Shown one piece after another: positions 19,850 to 29,603 of a stretch of 64,000 nucleotides of DNA. Origin of the DNA: Sphingobacteriia bacterium. Lineage in GTDB: Bacteria > Bacteroidota > Bacteroidia > Bacteroidales > UBA7960. The position numbers were made by a program, and so were the translations under genes. How positions within the stretch are numbered: position 1 is the stretch's first letter; each line of letters starts with the position of its first letter. The stretch spans positions 1 to 64,000 of the forward strand of contig JAABRR010000009.1 in NCBI GenBank assembly GCA_011390785.1, written 5' to 3'. The notes below the pieces were generated by a model. It had not been told where the DNA came from, searched no databases, and saw only the letters and a list, made by a program, of their open reading frames with translations.

Positions 19850-19894
19850 TTTGCCCCACATTGTTAGGTATCCTATCTTTGTGGGGCTTTTTTT
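19850..19894 (+). promoter_or_regulatory. Overlapping terminator hairpin and candidate marR promoter with operator
   Basis: GCCCCACA (19853-19860) / TGTGGGGC (19880-19887) plus T7; loop holds GTTAGGTATCCTATC (19863-19877); TTTG (19850-19853) and TATCTTTG (19874-19881) match the Bacteroidetes -33/-7 pattern. Confidence 0.55.
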
Positions 19895-19919
19895 ATCTCA
19901 CATGTAATTCTCTCACTTC

Positions 19920-20534
19920 ATGGAAAACTCCCCTTTCAATCTTGACATCCAGAACAGTAATACCGACAGCAGAATTGTTGCAGCCCTTGAGCGAATTTCG
20001 CAGGCATTCAGGATACTACTCTGGAACGAAAGCAAGGATTTTTCATTAACCCCCATTCAGATACAGGTTTTGATCTTTTTATTGAACCATGGTGAAGAAA
20101 AAAGAACCGTAACCTATCTTGCGCGCGAATTCAGCATCACCAAGGCTACTGTAAGTGATACCATAAAAACCCTTAGCCAAAAAGATTTGATCACAAGGGA
20201 ATACCATCAGGAAGATACACGAAGCTATACGATTAACCTTACCTCAAAAGGTCAGGAAATAGCCCGGAAAACATCCTTCTTCACAAAGGAGCTTTTTACC
20301 CCCATCAACAAACTCAATCCTGCCGAAAAAGAAAACTTTTTGCTCAACCTGGTTGGCATCATCCATCATTTGCAAAAGGCTGGAATTATCAGCCTGCAGA
20401 GAATGTGCTTTACCTGTGTCCATTACAGGCCCAACCACCCGCAGGGAGAGCATTTTTGCAATCTCCTAAATATAAAACTGGAAAACACTGATATAAGGAT
20501 TGACTGCCCCGAACATGAAGAAAAACAGGGTTAA
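19920..20534 (+). CDS. MarR-family transcriptional regulator with Cys/His-rich C-terminal tail
   Basis: Winged-helix pattern TYLAREFSITKATVSDTIKTLSQKDLITREYHQEDTRSYTINLTSKGQ; tail MCFTCVHYRPNHPQGEHFCNLLNIKLENTDIRIDCPEHE. Confidence 0.85.
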   Translation: MENSPFNLDIQNSNTDSRIVAALERISQAFRILLWNESKDFSLTPIQIQVLIFLLNHGEEKRTVTYLAREFSITKATVSDTIKTLSQKDLITREYHQEDTRSYTINLTSKGQEIARKTSFFTKELFTPINKLNPAEKENFLLNLVGIIHHLQKAGIISLQRMCFTCVHYRPNHPQGEHFCNLLNIKLENTDIRIDCPEHEEKQG

Positions 20535-20653
20535 AATATTCTTTATGTTTTTCTAAAAGGGTTGATCTGTTAGTCAATTGTATTTCTAAGTATTGCGATT
20601 TTAAGTTTCAGGATTTCATAAACAATAATCTTTTCGGACCAGATTCACCTTTA

Positions 20654-21142
20654 TTACCTCGCCAATACCTTTATACCCACACCCCTTACTGTTTGCCAGC
20701 CTTCTTTGTCGGTTAGGGCAAGAAAAAAATGATAATCACCCGTATCTGCATCTGCCGGTATCTCAATAGTGGCTTCTGCATGATGGCTGGTTAACCCATC
20801 GGGAATGGAATAGGATTGGATGAAAAGGAAAACATTATCAGTAGGTGTTTTTTTGGGGTCCATTTCGCAATTCAGTAATTCTGTGCTGTGGCTGTGATGA
20901 TCAAAATTATGATGTATATCGATGTTGAAAGCGCCTAACTCCTGGTTGTCGGTAAAAGTAGCCTTAAAAGTGAACGATTCTCCGACATATACCGTATCGC
21001 AACCCAAGGGGAAATGATGACTTTTATTCATGATGATAACAGCGGGTTCATCGTCAATTTCTTTTTCAGAGCAACCCCACCACAAGCTTGCAGTAAGCAT
21101 AGCCATGAGAACTAAAATGTTGATTCTTAATATTTTTTCCAT
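20654..21142 (-). CDS. DUF4625-like lipoprotein
   Basis: Lipobox-like SLWWGCSE; beta-sandwich pattern as in the neighbouring DUF4625-like gene. The start is approximate (upstream TTG in the track). Confidence 0.6.
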   Translation of the reverse strand: MEKILRINILVLMAMLTASLWWGCSEKEIDDEPAVIIMNKSHHFPLGCDTVYVGESFTFKATFTDNQELGAFNIDIHHNFDHHSHSTELLNCEMDPKKTPTDNVFLFIQSYSIPDGLTSHHAEATIEIPADADTGDYHFFLALTDKEGWQTVRGVGIKVLAR

Positions 21143-21378
21143 TTTGTTTGATGATTTTGAAAAGGGAGTCAAAACAGATTATAAAGCATTTGGGAAATAT
21201 GGTTTATGCCGGAACTAATCCCGATGGCGAATAATCTGTTTCGACTCTTCTAGGTGTAATTTTGTGGTGTATGTGTATATTAACAGGGTATCTTTGATAA
21301 TACCCAAACGGGCCGCCAAATGCATCTTTCGCTTTTACCAGTATATAGTAATTTGCTTCTATACAGGCAATATTACCT

Positions 21379-21840
21379 TCAATAGGCATTGGCGTTTTCC
21401 AGGTTTTTCACTTCCAGTTCAGCCTCTACTTCCGTAACTTTTCCTTGCATGTCTATCACTTTGAAATGAAGATGGTAGTATCCTAATTCAGCATCCAATG
21501 GCACATCAGTATGCTCATGAAAGTTGGTGTTTTTCAATCCATTAAATTCAGTCCACTCCATTTCAACTTCCCAGCCATGGTCATCGTCTTTTGCAGCATT
21601 GCCTGATTTCTTGGCATGATCGCCTTTATGGTGAATTTCGAGCACAATGCGATCAATGCGCCCTTCAGCCACAATTTCTGCATCAATATGAAGTTCGGAG
21701 CCACGATAGGCCACTTTGCTGTTATCGTAACCAATTTCTATATCGCTGATTTCAGGTGCTGGAAAATCGTCTTCTGCGCATGCATTAAAGATCAGTACTA
21801 TCGATAAAAGACTTAGTAAATTTAAAATTCTCTTGTTCAT
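21379..21840 (-). CDS. DUF4625 family lipoprotein
   Basis: Lipobox IFNACAED; APEISDIEIGYDNSKVAYRGSELHIDAEIVAEGRIDRIVLEIHHKG. Confidence 0.7.
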   Translation of the reverse strand: MNKRILNLLSLLSIVLIFNACAEDDFPAPEISDIEIGYDNSKVAYRGSELHIDAEIVAEGRIDRIVLEIHHKGDHAKKSGNAAKDDDHGWEVEMEWTEFNGLKNTNFHEHTDVPLDAELGYYHLHFKVIDMQGKVTEVEAELEVKNLENANAY

Positions 21841-22148
21841 TTTTATAGGTATTAAATGGTTAATAAATGATGCCTTTATTTTCCTGTTTTAGTTCATTTG
21901 ATGGAAAGGAGAAGGCATTTTTTGAAATAATTAAAATTGTTTTATAATTCTTATTTGTCAGCAAGAAAACACATCATTTTTACATGTGCTTGATAAGAAA
22001 GCGTCAAGTGCAAGGGTTATTCCCTTTGGTCATGAGCTCAAAACTTTCAGTTTTTCGGTTGCGATGACTGAAAAACAGGATTTTACTTTTCGTAAATGAC
22101 TGTTTTGAAGGCGAGCATAACGCAGCAATTGGCGTTTTCTTACAAGAA

Positions 22149-24428
22149 CTATTTAGGCACGGCGGCCTTTTGCTTAATAATATCCAAAGGGATAGATAAC
22201 GAAAGAGTAAAATTTCTTCCGGGTTCGGGTACCCCAATGAGGCGATAGTAACTGGTATGTTCCAGGTAGAAGACGTTGAATACATTATTTACCATGAAGT
22301 TCCAGGTAATCCTGGTCCCGGCGATATTCCCACTACCATTCAACCCTATATTTGCCACCGAATACGAAGGAGTTTTCTTTTCGGGAGGTACAATAAGGTT
22401 TTGTGCAAGGGTATGACGAAAATCAGCTGATAGGCTCAGGTTTTTTAGCATGTCATTGATTGAATAGCCCCACGGGTTCCATGTTATACCTGCCAGCAGG
22501 GATGCCGGAGGTGAAAAAGGAATGGTAAATCCTTTCTTTTCACCCGAAAGTTGCTCACTGTAAACATATTCGCCTGATAACTCAACCGACAGGTTTTCAA
22601 TCGGCTCACCCATTACAGTCAGTTCGCCTCCCCAGCGTAAAACTTCAGAACTGGTATAATTAAAAATCTGGTTGCCGGCACCGTTCTCAAAGTCAAATTC
22701 AAAACTGGGGTTGAGGTAAATATAATTCGGAAAATAGCTGATAAATGGACTGATTCTGGCTTGCCAGTCAGTAGAAAGATATTCCGCACCCATATCCAGT
22801 TGCCAGGCTATTTCGGGTTGCAACGATGTATCGCCCACTTCATAGCTAAAATGATGGTAATTTACTCCATTGGCTGCCAATTCTTTGGCCAGAGGCACGC
22901 GAAAACTTCTGCCCAGGTTCATCCTTACAATAGTTTTACTGGTATGATAATTTACTCCCAGCATACCACTGAAACTGCTGAATTCTCTTTCCATCTTTTC
23001 AGCTCTTTCCAGATAGTTTCCCTGTGTAGGAAACCAGTCACGATAGCTTTGTGTATTTACAACAGACCCATCGTAACGCAAACCACCGCTGACATTTAGT
23101 TTACTGCTAACTTCCCAATCATGCAACAGATAACCTCCACCCGATAAGAGTTGAAATGCCGGGATCATAAAACTGATTCCACCGATATCATTATCCTGAT
23201 ATTCGGCTGATAATCCCGCAGTAATTGAATGATCATTGCCTATCTCATTTTCGATTCTGATATTGGATGAGAAGGTATGTTTCAGAAAACTTCTTTCCAA
23301 ATCAGACGGAATTTCCAATGTATCAGGCATGACCGGAGGCCTGTAACCATGATTTACATATTGCGAAAACTCTTCTCTGAAATTATTCTGGTACCCCAAC
23401 TCACTTATAAACAGTGTTTTGCCCCAATCAGCCACCGTGCGGTTTACGATTTTAAAATGACTTGCTTGTTGGCGGGGGTAGAGAACATCGCGAGAGGAGC
23501 GATCATACAAGCCGGTGTCAACCTTTCTCGGTTCAAGGCCATGAGCATTGGCAAAGAAGCCGGCCTGTTGGGTTACATAGCTGATATAGATGCGGCTGTT
23601 TAGCTTACTGTTCATGTATCCGGCTGAAAAATGGAGGTTGAGTTCATTACCTGCAGTATTTCGCAAAAGATTGTTATGCAGAGGTACCCGAAAGGAATAC
23701 ACATCTATACTGTCAGTGGGCACCTGGCTATCTGCATAATCAAGCCAGGTAAAACGCGATGAGAAATACCAATGATCAAGTCTTCCTTTTAATTCGGCTG
23801 AAGTGCCTGCTAACTGGTTGCTGCTTCGGCCCAAAAAGTTCAGATTGGCAGATAGAGACCCTGGTAATGGAATTATTCGGTTGCTCAGTTGAACCACTCC
23901 ACCAATGGCATCCGATCCGTAAAGAAGGGCAGCCGGTCCTTTTATCAACTCAATATAGTCATGGGCAAACTGATCTACTTCCAGGGCATGATCGGCGCCC
24001 CACTGCTGGCCTTCGTGCTTTATCCCATGCTCAGCCACCACAATACGGTTGAAGCCGAGACCTCTGATCAGGGGTTTGGATTGGCCCGATCCTACATTTA
24101 CAGCCTGTATTCCGGGAAGACGCCGCAGGGTTTGCATCAGGCTACCACTTTGATGCTTCTGCACAAAGTCGATCCCTACCACTTCTACCCGTAAGGTTTC
24201 TTCCCCATGTCGCTGACCATCAAATTGATCGGTTACCTCTACCTCAGGCAGTAAAACGGATGAACTATCTACCATAGAGGGCAGTTCTGTATTACGCAAT
24301 ACTGGCAATGTATCCATTAGGGTATGATAGTATAATCCTGTTGCCCGCACTTGCCCGGAAACAGAAAATATTAAAATAAACAGAATAAAAGCCCTTACAT
24401 CCAGGGAAATAGCTGAATAATACTTCAT
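22149..24428 (-). CDS. TonB-dependent outer-membrane receptor, probable metal transporter (ZnuD-like)
   Basis: Plug GSLMQTLRRLPGIQAVNVGSGQSKPLIRGLGFNRIVVAEHGIKHEGQQWGADHALEVDQ...GPAALLYGSDAIGGVV; C-terminal barrel ending. Substrate is inferred. Confidence 0.85.
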   Translation of the reverse strand: MKYYSAISLDVRAFILFILIFSVSGQVRATGLYYHTLMDTLPVLRNTELPSMVDSSSVLLPEVEVTDQFDGQRHGEETLRVEVVGIDFVQKHQSGSLMQTLRRLPGIQAVNVGSGQSKPLIRGLGFNRIVVAEHGIKHEGQQWGADHALEVDQFAHDYIELIKGPAALLYGSDAIGGVVQLSNRIIPLPGSLSANLNFLGRSSNQLAGTSAELKGRLDHWYFSSRFTWLDYADSQVPTDSIDVYSFRVPLHNNLLRNTAGNELNLHFSAGYMNSKLNSRIYISYVTQQAGFFANAHGLEPRKVDTGLYDRSSRDVLYPRQQASHFKIVNRTVADWGKTLFISELGYQNNFREEFSQYVNHGYRPPVMPDTLEIPSDLERSFLKHTFSSNIRIENEIGNDHSITAGLSAEYQDNDIGGISFMIPAFQLLSGGGYLLHDWEVSSKLNVSGGLRYDGSVVNTQSYRDWFPTQGNYLERAEKMEREFSSFSGMLGVNYHTSKTIVRMNLGRSFRVPLAKELAANGVNYHHFSYEVGDTSLQPEIAWQLDMGAEYLSTDWQARISPFISYFPNYIYLNPSFEFDFENGAGNQIFNYTSSEVLRWGGELTVMGEPIENLSVELSGEYVYSEQLSGEKKGFTIPFSPPASLLAGITWNPWGYSINDMLKNLSLSADFRHTLAQNLIVPPEKKTPSYSVANIGLNGSGNIAGTRITWNFMVNNVFNVFYLEHTSYYRLIGVPEPGRNFTLSLSIPLDIIKQKAAVPK

Positions 24429-24523
24429 GGGGAAGCCATAAATTGATATGCCAATAGCACTGATTGCTATTGGTGAGAAAGAAAGAATAATGCAACTAAT
24501 GGAGGTTTAAACCAAACAGATTA

Positions 24524-24898
24524 TCAGGTTGTTGGAGGGGCTCGAAGAGAAAAAATAAATCCCTGGAAGAGAATGTAGGGCATATTGCACAGTACGTCAT
24601 AACGAACTGCAAAGCTGTCTGGTACTTTATTAATACCTCTGATTGCGTCAATTTGCAACTTGGCGTAATTAAAATTACAAACGGCACATGGATCTTCTTT
24701 CTCTGATAAATAGCAAAGAGCACTGGCAGATGGATCGTCTGGCATTTCCTTGATGGGCTCATTTGCCTGCACAGTGCAATGGCTGCAACAAATATGCTCA
24801 TGCTTATGCTCAAATACGTGTATCGATTGAAATGCAATGGGATACACGAAGAGAATAACCAGTATGGTGGAAATTATATGCTTAGTTTTTTGCAACAT
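24524..24898 (-). CDS. Small Cys/His-rich secreted or membrane-anchored protein
   Basis: MLQKTKHIISTILVILFVYPIAFQS signal-like start, then HVFEHKHEHICCSHC and DPCAVCNF; ATG at 24898. Confidence 0.6.
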   Translation of the reverse strand: MLQKTKHIISTILVILFVYPIAFQSIHVFEHKHEHICCSHCTVQANEPIKEMPDDPSASALCYLSEKEDPCAVCNFNYAKLQIDAIRGINKVPDSFAVRYDVLCNMPYILFQGFIFSLRAPPTT

Positions 24899-24908
24899 TG
24901 TTGCAAAA
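24888..24908. promoter_or_regulatory. Palindromic operator-like site TTTTGCAAC-ATT-GTTGCAAAA overlapping the start codon
   Basis: 9-bp perfect arms with a 3-nt centre; the ATG at 24898 lies inside it; minus-strand TACTTTTG abuts it. Confidence 0.55.
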
Positions 24909-25400
24909 GTAATACTTTGGCGCAATATAAATCAAATATTATTAGAATTTATAAAATGTATTTGGAAAGAATATGAATCAATTTCAATTCTTATATTTAC
25001 CCATGAAAAGAATCATTAAATGCATTTTTGGTTTCGATCCATTGCATTATTGGGTTTTTTAGTATTTATGTGCAAGGATTAGTAGCCAATTATTCGAATA
25101 ACTATGCTTTAATATGTCGTTAGTTTCTAGTTGCTTTTGATGCTGGTATTTTAATCCGGGAGATAGCTAAGACTTGACACCGGACCCTTAACCAAGCCAG
25201 TTTTCAGCAATTAATAATAAAGAATCCAATTTCTAACCCCATATTATGCGTTGACCCTGCCTTCAGCCATTGCATCCAATCAAGAATTCAAATTATCCCT
25301 ATCTTTACGACCATAAATTGGATACCCTTAAGAAAATCCAGAATCTGATGCTTCTATTCATTGTTCTACCCGCTTTTCTGTTTACACAATTCACAAACTC

Positions 25401-28400
25401 ATGAGATTTGTATTGTTATTTCTTTTCTTCCTGGTTCCATTTGGATCTATTGCGCAGCAGATTAGATATTTAGACATTGAAGATGGCCTCAATGGACGCC
25501 ATGCATTCAATTTCCAACAAGATAAAAAAGGATTTATTTGGATTTCAACCCGATTTGGAATTGACCGATACGATGGGAAAAACATAAAAAATTATTCTCT
25601 TGATGTAATTGATGACCAGAATTACGCTGTTCGAATGTTTAAAGTACTGATCGACAGAGATTCCGTTCTTTGGGCTTATACCGACAGGGGCGCTATATAC
25701 CGCTACAACCAAAGCCGCGATGAATTTGAACTGCACAAAAACCTTAGTCAGTATTTGCGTACGCTGAATTTCGACCATCTCAACCGTATTTGGGTTGGAT
25801 CAAAATCCAATCTGGGAGTAATTGGCAACGACTCCCTGATCAATTTGGACATTCCCCGTCTGCGCGGTATGGAAATACAGGCCATCAGCAATTACAATGA
25901 TCACAATTTGTTAATCGCAACTGATAAAGATGTTTTTATTTTTCACCCGGAAACCAAAGAACTTGTTTCAATTTTTAATACGTACCCAAATTATTCAAAG
26001 AAAATAGGCACCATTGAATCGGTATATTTCGACGATGCTTTAAATCAAATTTGGATCGGAAGCGTTCATTCGGGGGTTTCTATGTACGATGCAGAGAAGA
26101 ATCAGTTTCTCACCATTGAAGACCCACTCCTGATGAAAAATCCCATTTTGACGCTGCTGCCGGTGGACAGCAAATATATGTTTGTGGGTACTGATGGCAC
26201 CGGCGCCTGGCTCCTTGACAAGCAAACCCTGCAAATTGTGCAATCATTCAGGGAACAAGAGGGTTTGGAACTTCCGCTGAGTGGCGATGGGGTATATGAT
26301 ATTTTTCGCGATCGTGAAGGACGCATCTGGATATCAACCTATGCTGATGGTGTAAACATCATAGATTTCGGGCGACGGGGATTCCAAATCATGCGGCACG
26401 AAAGAAACAACCAGAATTCGCTGTCAAGAGATCAGGTGGATGCCATTTTGGAAGATTCGCAGGGGCGCATGTGGTTTGGCACCAACAATGGAATCAATTT
26501 GCTGGATCGTAATACCGGAAAATGGGAGCAATTACTGGAATCAGAAAATGTACTTTTCATGTATGAAGATTCGCGCAAAAATATTTGGGTAGGCACGCAT
26601 GCATCCGGTGTTTTTGTGGTAAATCAGAATGGAGATATTTTGCATCATCATATTTCCAGACCAGATGTTGAAAATAGTCTTAGCACCAATTTCATATATG
26701 CCATACTGGAAGACTCCAATGGCGACATGTGGATTGGAGGAAAAAAGGGAGCTACCAGCAAATACAACCGCAGTACAAATACTTTTTCGCAGATAGGTGT
26801 CAGCCAGGCAAATTATTTCATGGAAAAAGACCAGAACCATCTGTTGTTGGCAGGTGAAACGGGCGTTTTCGTAATGAACCTGTTCACAGGGCATTATTAC
26901 CCGGCTACTTTTAGTAATTCGCTGAAAAGCAGATTTATCAGCGATATGTACGTTGAATCTGATTCCATTGTATGGCTTGCCAGCTTTGGTGATGGACTCA
27001 ATCGTTGTAACTTTTATACCGGTGAAGTACAAAGTTTTAACAGCGAAAACGGACTGTTGTCGGATTTTGTGTATGCCATACTGGACGATGATTCCGGTAA
27101 TATATGGTTCAGTACTGAGAAGGGTTTGGGGGTCATCAACAAAGAAAATTATTCCATGACCAATTTCTTTGCCGGCGATGGAATTTCTGATTCGCCTTAC
27201 AAGCAGCTTTCCCGGGTCAAAAACCGGGATGGGGAGCTTTTCTTTGGCTCACATACTGGTGTTACCCATTTTTATCCCGACCAAATAACACCACAGGATG
27301 TAAAAGCAAAAATTGTATTGCTGGATTTCAGTTTGTTCAACCGGGTTGTAAAACCGGGAGATGACCTGTCTCCTCTTGAAAAAGCACTGGATGAAACGCA
27401 TGAGATACAACTCAATAATAAACAACACTCCTTTTCTTTAAATTTTACCACTATCGATTTTTCTGCCGGTGGTGAAAGAAAATTCAGGTGGAAGCTGGAA
27501 GGACTTGATGATGAATGGATTGGGCCAATTTCGGACAATATTATCAATTACACCAATTTATCGCCCAACAAATATACCCTTCGCTTACAATCGCTGGGCA
27601 ACAACAATGAAATACACAACGAAAGAACCCTTAGCATTCTTATCAAACCACCCTTCTGGGAAACTGCCTGGGCCCGTTTAACCGCTGTGATCCTGGCAAT
27701 AATTATGATTTACTGGATTTATCTATATATCACCCACGCTATAGAAAAGCGACAGTCGGAAGCCAAAATCAGGTTTTTCATCAATTCTACCCACGATATA
27801 CGCACTCCCCTTATACTCATCAGTGCACCCATATTCGAGTTGAAGGAACGAATGCTACCCGATGCAAGAAACAATTATCTGCTCGATCTGGTCACCACCA
27901 ATCTCGACAAGCTAAATAAAATGTTTTCGCAACTGCTGGATTTCCAAAAAATTTATGAATCCAATGAACAGTTGGTGGTACGAAAAAGAAATACCAACAA
28001 TTTCCTCAGCGAAAAGGTGATGTATTGGAAACCTGTGGCAGAGAAAAAAGATATCGATCTTACACTGGAATTACCGGACACCATTGTACACGGATGGTTT
28101 GACAGTGAAAAGATGGATAAAATAATGGATAATCTCATTTACAATGCCTTGAAATATACTCCTGTTCATGGTCGCGTGGGTGTTTCCCTGAAGTCGGAAG
28201 CCGGGTTCTGGCAAATTTCAGTTACCGACACGGGTATCGGGATTCCCCAATCAGACAAAAGAAATCTGTTTCGTCGGTTTTTCAGGGCCCAAAACGCCAT
28301 TAACACACAAGAGACGGGTACTGGACTGGGATTGTTGCTGGTGAATAACTATGTAAAGCTGCATGGAGGCGAACTGGGAGTAAATAGCGAAGAAAATGTT

Positions 28401-29294
28401 GGCTCTGAATTTTTCATCCGTTTTCCTCATGGCACACGCCATTTCAAAAACAGCGTGATGCTCGACAACGCCAGACTGCCCATTGTTCAGGAAGATGCAT
28501 TGCCACAATCTGTTACCGACAACAACAAAATAAAAGTTAAGATTTTGCTGGTGGAAGACAACAAAGACCTTAGAGAATATCTCAAAATGTCGTTAAGCCA
28601 CCATTATAAAGTATATGATGCCGAAAACGGCTTACTTGCATGGAACAAAGTTGCTGAGGTAAACCCTGATATTATAGTATCGGATTTGCAAATGCCTGAG
28701 ATGAATGGCTTTGAACTATGCAGGAAAGTTAAAACCACATTTGAAACATCGCATATTCCGTTCATTTTGCTAACAGTGATGACAGATGAAAAAAATCTGG
28801 AAGAAGGGCTGAAAACCGGTGCTGATGATTATTTGCCAAAACCCCTGGATCCCAAATTCCTTCGCATAAAGATTGACAACATCATCAACAACCGCAAAAT
28901 TTTGCGCAAAAAGTTTCTGGATTTCGACAAATCATCCCCACAGGAAACAGATCTTGAAAACACGTTAAATCTGGAATTTATTCAAAAAGCAACGAAAATT
29001 GCCGAAGAGCGACACATGGATTACGATTTCTCCATTTCCGATTTCACAAAAGAAATGGGACTAAGCCGCTCCTTGCTCTACACGAAATTCCACACCATCA
29101 CCGGTTATACTCCCAACGACTTTATCAAGGTTTTCAGAATGAAAAAAGCCATTGAGCTATTCAGAGAAAAGAAATACATGATCAATGAAGTGGCCAGCAT
29201 GACCGGGTTCTCCGAACCTGCTTACTTTGCCACCTGCTTCAAAAAGATTTATGGCAAAACTCCACGGCAATTTATTGAAGATGATATTTCTTAA
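25401..29294 (+). CDS. Hybrid two-component system regulator (HTCS): sensor propeller, histidine kinase, receiver, AraC HTH
   Basis: Repeated WIGTNNGINLLDR-like propeller motifs; STHDIRTPL H-box; GTGLGLLLVNNYV; receiver ILLVEDNKDLREYL; AraC motif VASMTGFSEPAYFATCFKKIYGKTPRQF. Confidence 0.95.
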   Translation: MRFVLLFLFFLVPFGSIAQQIRYLDIEDGLNGRHAFNFQQDKKGFIWISTRFGIDRYDGKNIKNYSLDVIDDQNYAVRMFKVLIDRDSVLWAYTDRGAIYRYNQSRDEFELHKNLSQYLRTLNFDHLNRIWVGSKSNLGVIGNDSLINLDIPRLRGMEIQAISNYNDHNLLIATDKDVFIFHPETKELVSIFNTYPNYSKKIGTIESVYFDDALNQIWIGSVHSGVSMYDAEKNQFLTIEDPLLMKNPILTLLPVDSKYMFVGTDGTGAWLLDKQTLQIVQSFREQEGLELPLSGDGVYDIFRDREGRIWISTYADGVNIIDFGRRGFQIMRHERNNQNSLSRDQVDAILEDSQGRMWFGTNNGINLLDRNTGKWEQLLESENVLFMYEDSRKNIWVGTHASGVFVVNQNGDILHHHISRPDVENSLSTNFIYAILEDSNGDMWIGGKKGATSKYNRSTNTFSQIGVSQANYFMEKDQNHLLLAGETGVFVMNLFTGHYYPATFSNSLKSRFISDMYVESDSIVWLASFGDGLNRCNFYTGEVQSFNSENGLLSDFVYAILDDDSGNIWFSTEKGLGVINKENYSMTNFFAGDGISDSPYKQLSRVKNRDGELFFGSHTGVTHFYPDQITPQDVKAKIVLLDFSLFNRVVKPGDDLSPLEKALDETHEIQLNNKQHSFSLNFTTIDFSAGGERKFRWKLEGLDDEWIGPISDNIINYTNLSPNKYTLRLQSLGNNNEIHNERTLSILIKPPFWETAWARLTAVILAIIMIYWIYLYITHAIEKRQSEAKIRFFINSTHDIRTPLILISAPIFELKERMLPDARNNYLLDLVTTNLDKLNKMFSQLLDFQKIYESNEQLVVRKRNTNNFLSEKVMYWKPVAEKKDIDLTLELPDTIVHGWFDSEKMDKIMDNLIYNALKYTPVHGRVGVSLKSEAGFWQISVTDTGIGIPQSDKRNLFRRFFRAQNAINTQETGTGLGLLLVNNYVKLHGGELGVNSEENVGSEFFIRFPHGTRHFKNSVMLDNARLPIVQEDALPQSVTDNNKIKVKILLVEDNKDLREYLKMSLSHHYKVYDAENGLLAWNKVAEVNPDIIVSDLQMPEMNGFELCRKVKTTFETSHIPFILLTVMTDEKNLEEGLKTGADDYLPKPLDPKFLRIKIDNIINNRKILRKKFLDFDKSSPQETDLENTLNLEFIQKATKIAEERHMDYDFSISDFTKEMGLSRSLLYTKFHTITGYTPNDFIKVFRMKKAIELFREKKYMINEVASMTGFSEPAYFATCFKKIYGKTPRQFIEDDIS

Positions 29295-29603
29295 ATAGGC
29301 AAACCATTTTCCCCAGAGCATTGGATGTTTTTATAACAGTTCTGGATGAATTGATAAGTCACCAATGTACCTGCCGGATACCTTTGCATTATTGTTTGGG
29401 TTAATTGTGGCTTCAAAGCCGGATTAGGTTTTGCTGGCACCCACAATAAATTTAAAATGTTTGGTTGGTTGATAAGCCCCTCAGGATAGTTTTGAAGGTA
29501 TAACATATCTGTTGATGGCTGGTTTGGGCGCATGCCTGGGGGTCTTTTCTAAACCAATAAAGAAGAGTTAGATGTAAGAAGTTAAAATAAAAACAGGTCA
29601 TTT

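Noticed and set aside
22004-22285. 93-aa minus-strand ORF
   Set aside because: Overlaps the TonB receptor C-terminus in another frame and runs through the dispersed repeat; no domain-like sequence.
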